9,682 nt of DNA from Planctomycetota bacterium (GTDB taxonomy: Bacteria; Planctomycetota; Planctomycetia; Pirellulales; UBA7805): positions 1 through 9,682 of the forward strand of contig JABABY010000067.1 of NCBI GenBank assembly GCA_014237955.1. Direction: 5' to 3'. The translations under genes and the position numbers were made by a program. Of this stretch, positions 6,177-9,682 are shown piece by piece. A model generated the notes under the pieces. That model had not been told where the DNA came from, did not search any database, and saw nothing but the letters and a program-made list of their open reading frames with translations. How positions within the stretch are numbered: position 1 is the first letter of the stretch; each line of letters opens with the position of its first letter.

Positions 6177-6683
6177 TTAGTGTGCACCATCCTCTGGAAA
6201 ATATTCCGGAAATCGAATCGCCGCCTTTTGCCAATGGTGAGGCTCATTGGGCGGGTCCACGGGACGAATCTGCGTCTCGGCAACAACACGGCCTTCTTGG
6301 ATCCACTGTCGCAGCAACTCCGCTGGAGCTGGGCCATATTGCTGGTTATCGGCTTGAGACAAGATCCACCACTGCTTGGACATGGTCGGACCCGATGGTG
6401 TGCCCTCGTTCGGGCTCTGTAGGATGCCTGCCGCCTCCTCGGGAAGGGGCGCAGCGGCTGGCTGGCTGGCCTCAAGCAGCGGCTCCGACAAGACCGCTTC
6501 CTGATCGACGGGATGAGCCAGTGGGATCACTTGCTCCTCTGCTGCCGCCTTGCTACTCGGCCGCGTGGAAGTGAGCGGTATCTCCAACCTGGCATTGCAG
6601 TGGGGACAAAATCCCATCTTGCCCGCCAAAAAAGATTTGACGTTGAGTTTGTGCCCTTGGGGGCAAAAAAATCGAATGCCCAT
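6177..6683 (-). CDS. Zinc-ribbon-like / GYF_2 (DUF4339) domain protein
   Basis: This 168-residue protein has two parts. Residues 1-35 carry a putative metal-binding knuckle, CPQGH (Cys7, His11) and CPHC (Cys26, Cys29), in the MGIRFFCPQGHKLNVK context I associate with planctomycete proteins. A proline/alanine/glutamate-rich linker covers about 40-100. Residues about 104-155 form a GYF_2-type domain: WWILSQADNQQYGP (105-118), then LLRQWIQEGRV (123-133) and a closing Trp151. GYF domains bind proline-rich peptides or act as adaptors. No signal peptide or membrane helix is present, so it is cytoplasmic. ATG 6683 is chosen because it gives the MGIRF start, with a weak GGTGA about ten bases upstream; GTG and TTG codons just upstream are possible alternatives. 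The gene is followed after 25 bases by the KAP-like ATPase, and an adaptor role for that ATPase is an inference from position only. Confidence 0.83.
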   Translation of the reverse strand: MGIRFFCPQGHKLNVKSFLAGKMGFCPHCNARLEIPLTSTRPSSKAAAEEQVIPLAHPVDQEAVLSEPLLEASQPAAAPLPEEAAGILQSPNEGTPSGPTMSKQWWILSQADNQQYGPAPAELLRQWIQEGRVVAETQIRPVDPPNEPHHWQKAAIRFPEYFPEDGAH

Positions 6684-6902
6684 AGTCGTTTTCACCAATC
6701 AGCGAAGGAACTCGACACAGCCGCGGAGTTGTCCCACTAGCCTTTGAACTCCAGATATTCCTCTTCAAAATAAGAAATCAAATGCCCGCCTAAAGGAGAG
6801 GATGACTTCCATTACTGTCTCTCTGTCCAATATACATCTGCAAATTGAGGGGGGAAAGAGACCCGCAGCATTGCCACATGGTGAATGTAATCGACAGGAG
6901 TA

Positions 6903-7856
6903 TTATTTATAGCCTTCGTGACACGCGGAGCAGGTTTTGCTGATCTCGCCATAGAGTTTCTGTACCTCCGGGAGATTGTGACTCTTGATCGCGTGCACAA
7001 GTTCTTGAGCCTGCTTCTGGAGCTGCTTGCAATAAGCGACAAACTCATCGTCGTCATAGAATTCGTACTCTTCCTGCTGAAAAATTTCGGCAAGTGCGGC
7101 AATGATTTCTGCTTCGTGCAACAACGACTCGCGATTCTGTTTAAATTCAGCATCATTTGCAATCCACGGTTTGATTCGCTCCTTATCAGATCTTTCAATT
7201 CGCTGCATCAAGAGCCGCCGCTCAATGAGTCGGCTCCATACACCCCTCTTTTCTGATTTTGTCGTTTCGAACTCCACCGTGCCGCCGCGAATCAATTCCT
7301 CGAGATCCTCAAAACGTGCTCTCGATTCCTGATATGCGCTTTGACTTCCGACTTTTGCATTTGCAGCCGCGTGGGCAAAGGCGTCCCGGGCACCGCTCGA
7401 TACAGCCTGCCAGCGGATCGGCTCGCCATACTCGGCGATAATACCAAACATCGCAGCAATAACGGCAAACTGTTTCTCAACTTTGCGATTACCACCCGCT
7501 TTAAAGGTTCCTGGGCGACGAACGTTTTGGGCAACCTCAGGCTGCAGGTTTTTGATTTCGTCGGTAACGGTTGCTTCCGAGATGAGTTTGGGCCAGGAAA
7601 CGAACCCGCTTGCGCCCGGCTCAAACACTGTAGATTCACTCGCTGAGGGAATCGCCGTGCTCTTTTCGGGTCGGGAGCCACGAACAGCCTGAAAAGGATC
7701 TCCTTCAAAGAGTTTTTCTGTAGCGGGATCCCAACTGCCCGGTGGCTCAGCGCGGGTCGGCCGACTGGGCTGTCTCGTGTCCTGCTCGCACCAAGCAATG
7801 GAAATAGACAACAGAAAAAGACCCGACAAAAGACAACATGTAAAGAGGATCCGCAT
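6903..7856 (-). CDS. Exported cytochrome c'-like protein with C-terminal CxxCH haem motif
   Basis: This 317-residue protein begins with a signal peptide (hydrophobic core at about 3-22). Cys23 is preceded by IAW, which does not make a lipobox, so it is probably not a lipoprotein. A long low-complexity stretch, rich in proline, serine and charged residues, covers about 25-120. The rest is helical. The last nine residues are CSACHEGYK, with one haem c attachment motif (CSACH, 309-313). A single CxxCH near the C-terminus after helical segments is the layout of class II cytochromes c (cytochrome c', a four-helix bundle), preceded here by helices at about 130-165 and 235-305. The family is normally about 130 residues, so roughly 180 residues at the N-terminal side are extra. 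It should act in the periplasm in electron transfer or gas binding; no catalytic partner is adjacent. ATG 7856 is the only start giving the signal peptide; the ribosome binding site is weak. The GYF gene follows after 219 bases. Confidence 0.78.
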   Translation of the reverse strand: MRILFTCCLLSGLFLLSISIAWCEQDTRQPSRPTRAEPPGSWDPATEKLFEGDPFQAVRGSRPEKSTAIPSASESTVFEPGASGFVSWPKLISEATVTDEIKNLQPEVAQNVRRPGTFKAGGNRKVEKQFAVIAAMFGIIAEYGEPIRWQAVSSGARDAFAHAAANAKVGSQSAYQESRARFEDLEELIRGGTVEFETTKSEKRGVWSRLIERRLLMQRIERSDKERIKPWIANDAEFKQNRESLLHEAEIIAALAEIFQQEEYEFYDDDEFVAYCKQLQKQAQELVHAIKSHNLPEVQKLYGEISKTCSACHEGYK

Positions 7857-8058
7857 AGCAACAGTATTATCTGCAAGTTTTAGCCCATCGGCAAGTCAAA
7901 CCTGCATGCCCCTATCTGGCCCGCCATTCGTTCGGCTGAGAGAATCTGCTTGGCAGCAAATTTTAAAAATAGTTCTTCACGGCCAAAATGGCAGCAGTAA
8001 CGAGATCTGGGGTGGCGATGCTGCTAAGAGCAAGCAATTCGATTAGAATAGGAGCCTC

Positions 8059-8091
8059 ATGGAAGATTGTCGCAACATTTTGCCACAGTAA
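8059..8091 (+). promoter_or_regulatory. Possible 10-codon leader ORF before the permease
   Basis: ATG 8059 opens a frame of ten codons (MEDCRNILPQ, TAA at 8089-8091). It has a good AGGAG (8050-8054) four bases upstream. The permease ATG follows 11 bases after the stop and has almost no ribosome binding site of its own. The arrangement could couple permease translation to the leader, or the AGGAG could serve an alternative TTG start of the permease at 8067 (12 bases away, same frame as ATG 8103). A -10-like TAGAAT sits at 8044-8049 with no good -35. Confidence 0.25.
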
Positions 8092-8102
8092 ACTGTACGG
8101 TC

Positions 8103-9682
8103 ATGCCCCATCATCACCGCCAAATCGGCCCCATTGGACTTCTGTTTGTTTCGATCGGTGGTATTCTCGGCTCCGGCTGGCTTTTCGGACCACTCTATGC
8201 CGTGCAACTGGCCGGTCCAGCAGCACTGCTATCCTGGGTGATCGGTGGCATGGCAATCATGGTCCTAGCAGTCACCTTTGCGGAACTAGGAGCAATGTTG
8301 CCGATTAATGGCGGGATTACCCGCTATTCGCTGCTCTCGTATGGCCGCACCGTCGGCTTTTTTGCATCTTTAAGTTCCTGGCTAACCTTTACAGTTATCG
8401 TGGCCGCTGAAGTGCAGGCGGTGATGCAGTACAGTTCCATCTACTTTCCCTGGCTCACTAAGGAGCAATTAGGAAAAGACGGACAGACCATTTCTCATCC
8501 CCTGACCCTATACGGCTTTTTTTGTGCCGCCGCACTCTGGATTCTTTTCTCGTTGATCAACTGGCGGGGAGTCAAACTTTTTGCCCACATCAACAACAGC
8601 CTCACCTGGGTAAAAATTGCGCTGGTAATCGTCGTTACGGTCTCATTGATTGTATTCGCCTTCCGCTGGGAAATGTTTGATGATATCAGCGAAGGAGGAT
8701 TTGCTCCGTACGGCGTGGGCGGAATCAGTCGCGCTCTGGCGTATGGAGGTGTGATTTATGCATTCACGGGATTCCAACATGCAGCAATCGCAGCTGGCGA
8801 GTCGAAGAATCCACATCGGGATGTTCCTTTTGCGGTCATTGCATCGATTCTCTTTTGCATGATCTGTTACATCGGTCTGCAGATAGCCTTTCTGGGAGGC
8901 TTAAGGCCAGCTAATTTTCCGCCTACTGAGCCGGGCAACTGGAGAGAGCTTGGTTTTGACGACCAAGTCGGCCCAATTGCCGGATTGGCCAAGACACTCG
9001 GTGTCGTATGGATGTTTTATTTTGTTTTTGCCGGGGCAATCGTCTCGCCGTTGGGCGCGGGATTGATCAATCTGGGTTCGAGCCTGCGAATCGCCCGCGG
9101 CATGAGTCATGATCGCTACCTGCCCGGTCGACTCAGTCGCATCGGTCGTTATCATTCGCCGGGACTCTTGATCGTCTTATCGTTTCCCATCGGACTTTTT
9201 CTGTTTCTTCCCTTCCCTGGCTGGCAGGAGCTAGTTGCCTTTCTCACAGCTGTCGTCGTCATCGCATACGCACTCGGGCCATTAAGTGTGTTGGCACTTC
9301 GCCGACAGTTACCCGAGCAGAAACGGCCCTTCCGACTACCCTGGGCCGAATTCTTTTGCCCCCTGGCTTTTATGATCTGTGGGCTGCTGATCTACGTTAC
9401 GGGATGGGCGGTCGTCTGGAAGTTGGGGCTGGTGTTTTGTATTTGTGGTGTGGTGTTCATCGCTTCACAGCTCTTGCTTCGCCAGAAGATGGACCTCGTC
9501 TCTGCACTTTGGATCCCTCTTTTTTTAATAGGATTGGCATGGATCACCTGGCTCGGCGGGCACGGCGGCACGCACAAGATCACCGACTGGCAAGGAATGG
9601 TAGGTGCCGCAGTCTGGTCTCTTGGCTGTTTTTTTCTTGCCCGGCGACTCCCGATCCATCCCGAACAGACGCAAACCTATTT
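8103..9682 (+). CDS. APC-superfamily amino-acid/proton symporter (YveA-like), 3' end beyond the window
   Basis: An open frame runs from ATG 8103 to the right edge without a stop (526 codons seen), so the gene is incomplete. The protein is an inner-membrane permease of the amino acid-polyamine-organocation superfamily with about 12 or more hydrophobic helices. Visible hallmarks are the first-helix glycine motif IGGILGSGWLFGP (18-30), ELGAMLPINGGITRY (61-75), and the loop motif GESKNPHRDVP (232-242). The pattern closely resembles the aspartate:proton symporter YveA of Bacillus subtilis (about 520 residues), from memory; the substrate is therefore an inference. If lengths are similar, only a few residues are missing. 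The upstream in-frame TAG at 8049-8051 limits the start to TTG 8067 or ATG 8103; ATG is preferred although its ribosome binding site is poor. The gene diverges from the cytochrome gene across a 246-base gap. Confidence 0.9.
   Translation, partial: MPHHHRQIGPIGLLFVSIGGILGSGWLFGPLYAVQLAGPAALLSWVIGGMAIMVLAVTFAELGAMLPINGGITRYSLLSYGRTVGFFASLSSWLTFTVIVAAEVQAVMQYSSIYFPWLTKEQLGKDGQTISHPLTLYGFFCAAALWILFSLINWRGVKLFAHINNSLTWVKIALVIVVTVSLIVFAFRWEMFDDISEGGFAPYGVGGISRALAYGGVIYAFTGFQHAAIAAGESKNPHRDVPFAVIASILFCMICYIGLQIAFLGGLRPANFPPTEPGNWRELGFDDQVGPIAGLAKTLGVVWMFYFVFAGAIVSPLGAGLINLGSSLRIARGMSHDRYLPGRLSRIGRYHSPGLLIVLSFPIGLFLFLPFPGWQELVAFLTAVVVIAYALGPLSVLALRRQLPEQKRPFRLPWAEFFCPLAFMICGLLIYVTGWAVVWKLGLVFCICGVVFIASQLLLRQKMDLVSALWIPLFLIGLAWITWLGGHGGTHKITDWQGMVGAAVWSLGCFFLARRLPIHPEQTQTY

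Noticed and set aside
6152..6475. 108-codon N-terminal extension of the KAP-like ATPase
   Set aside because: It overlaps the GYF gene in another frame, is arginine/proline-rich and looks like shadow translation; ATG 6151 gives a sensible N-terminus.
4661..7856. The cytochrome, GYF and ATPase genes as an anti-phage defence system
   Set aside because: No nuclease, toxin, methylase, reverse transcriptase or mobile-element gene is near, and the flanking genes are housekeeping transporters and carA; the context does not support a defence island.
7292..7876. Minus-strand 194-codon frame overlapping the cytochrome gene
   Set aside because: The competing frame has the signal peptide and the CxxCH haem motif; this one is an arginine/leucine/serine-rich shadow.

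Overview
The window looks like a piece of a planctomycete chromosome, probably from the Pirellulaceae or a close relative. The inference rests on lineage-flavoured proteins: a short protein that joins an N-terminal 'MGIRF.CP.GHKLNVK' zinc-binding stretch to a GYF_2-like domain, a membrane-inserted KAP-like P-loop ATPase with a 'GLTSNPF..EDAQTD' N-terminus, a very cysteine-rich exported protein, and a c-type cytochrome whose single CxxCH lies at the extreme C-terminus. Taxonomy is inferred from protein style only; there is no rRNA gene here.

Layout, left to right. (1) Positions 37-1716 (+) encode a Na+/phosphate cotransporter of the NptA/PNaS type with a PhoU-like cytoplasmic tail. (2) Convergent to it, 1794-2162 (-) encodes a small three-helix membrane protein of unknown function. 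(3) Positions 2307-2768 (-) encode a 153-residue exported protein with 22 cysteines. Around it are a promoter-like pair, a 5' leader hairpin, a good ribosome binding site and a clear intrinsic terminator, so it is a self-contained monocistronic unit. (4) Positions 3109-4320 (-) encode carA, the glutaminase subunit of carbamoyl-phosphate synthetase; carB is not in the window. (5) The 340-base gap 4321-4660 holds the most unusual object: on the plus strand, a long nested hairpin, a small hairpin and a perfect 11-bp stem followed by seven T. This reads as a free-standing structured small RNA, divergent from carA. (6) Three minus-strand genes follow in transcription order: cytochrome c'-like protein (7856-6903), zinc-ribbon/GYF protein (6683-6177) and KAP-like ATPase (6151-4661). 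The last two are 25 bases apart and very likely co-transcribed. (7) From 8103 to the right edge, on the plus strand, runs a large amino-acid/proton symporter of the APC superfamily. It is open at the window end and therefore incomplete.

Most genes are housekeeping or nutrient functions: phosphate uptake, pyrimidine/arginine precursor synthesis and amino-acid uptake. The parts with no textbook explanation are the small RNA candidate at 4397-4547, the cysteine-rich exported protein with its structured leader, and the GYF/KAP-ATPase pair, which looks like a small membrane-associated module of unknown role. I see no CRISPR array, transposase, tRNA, rRNA or phage gene.
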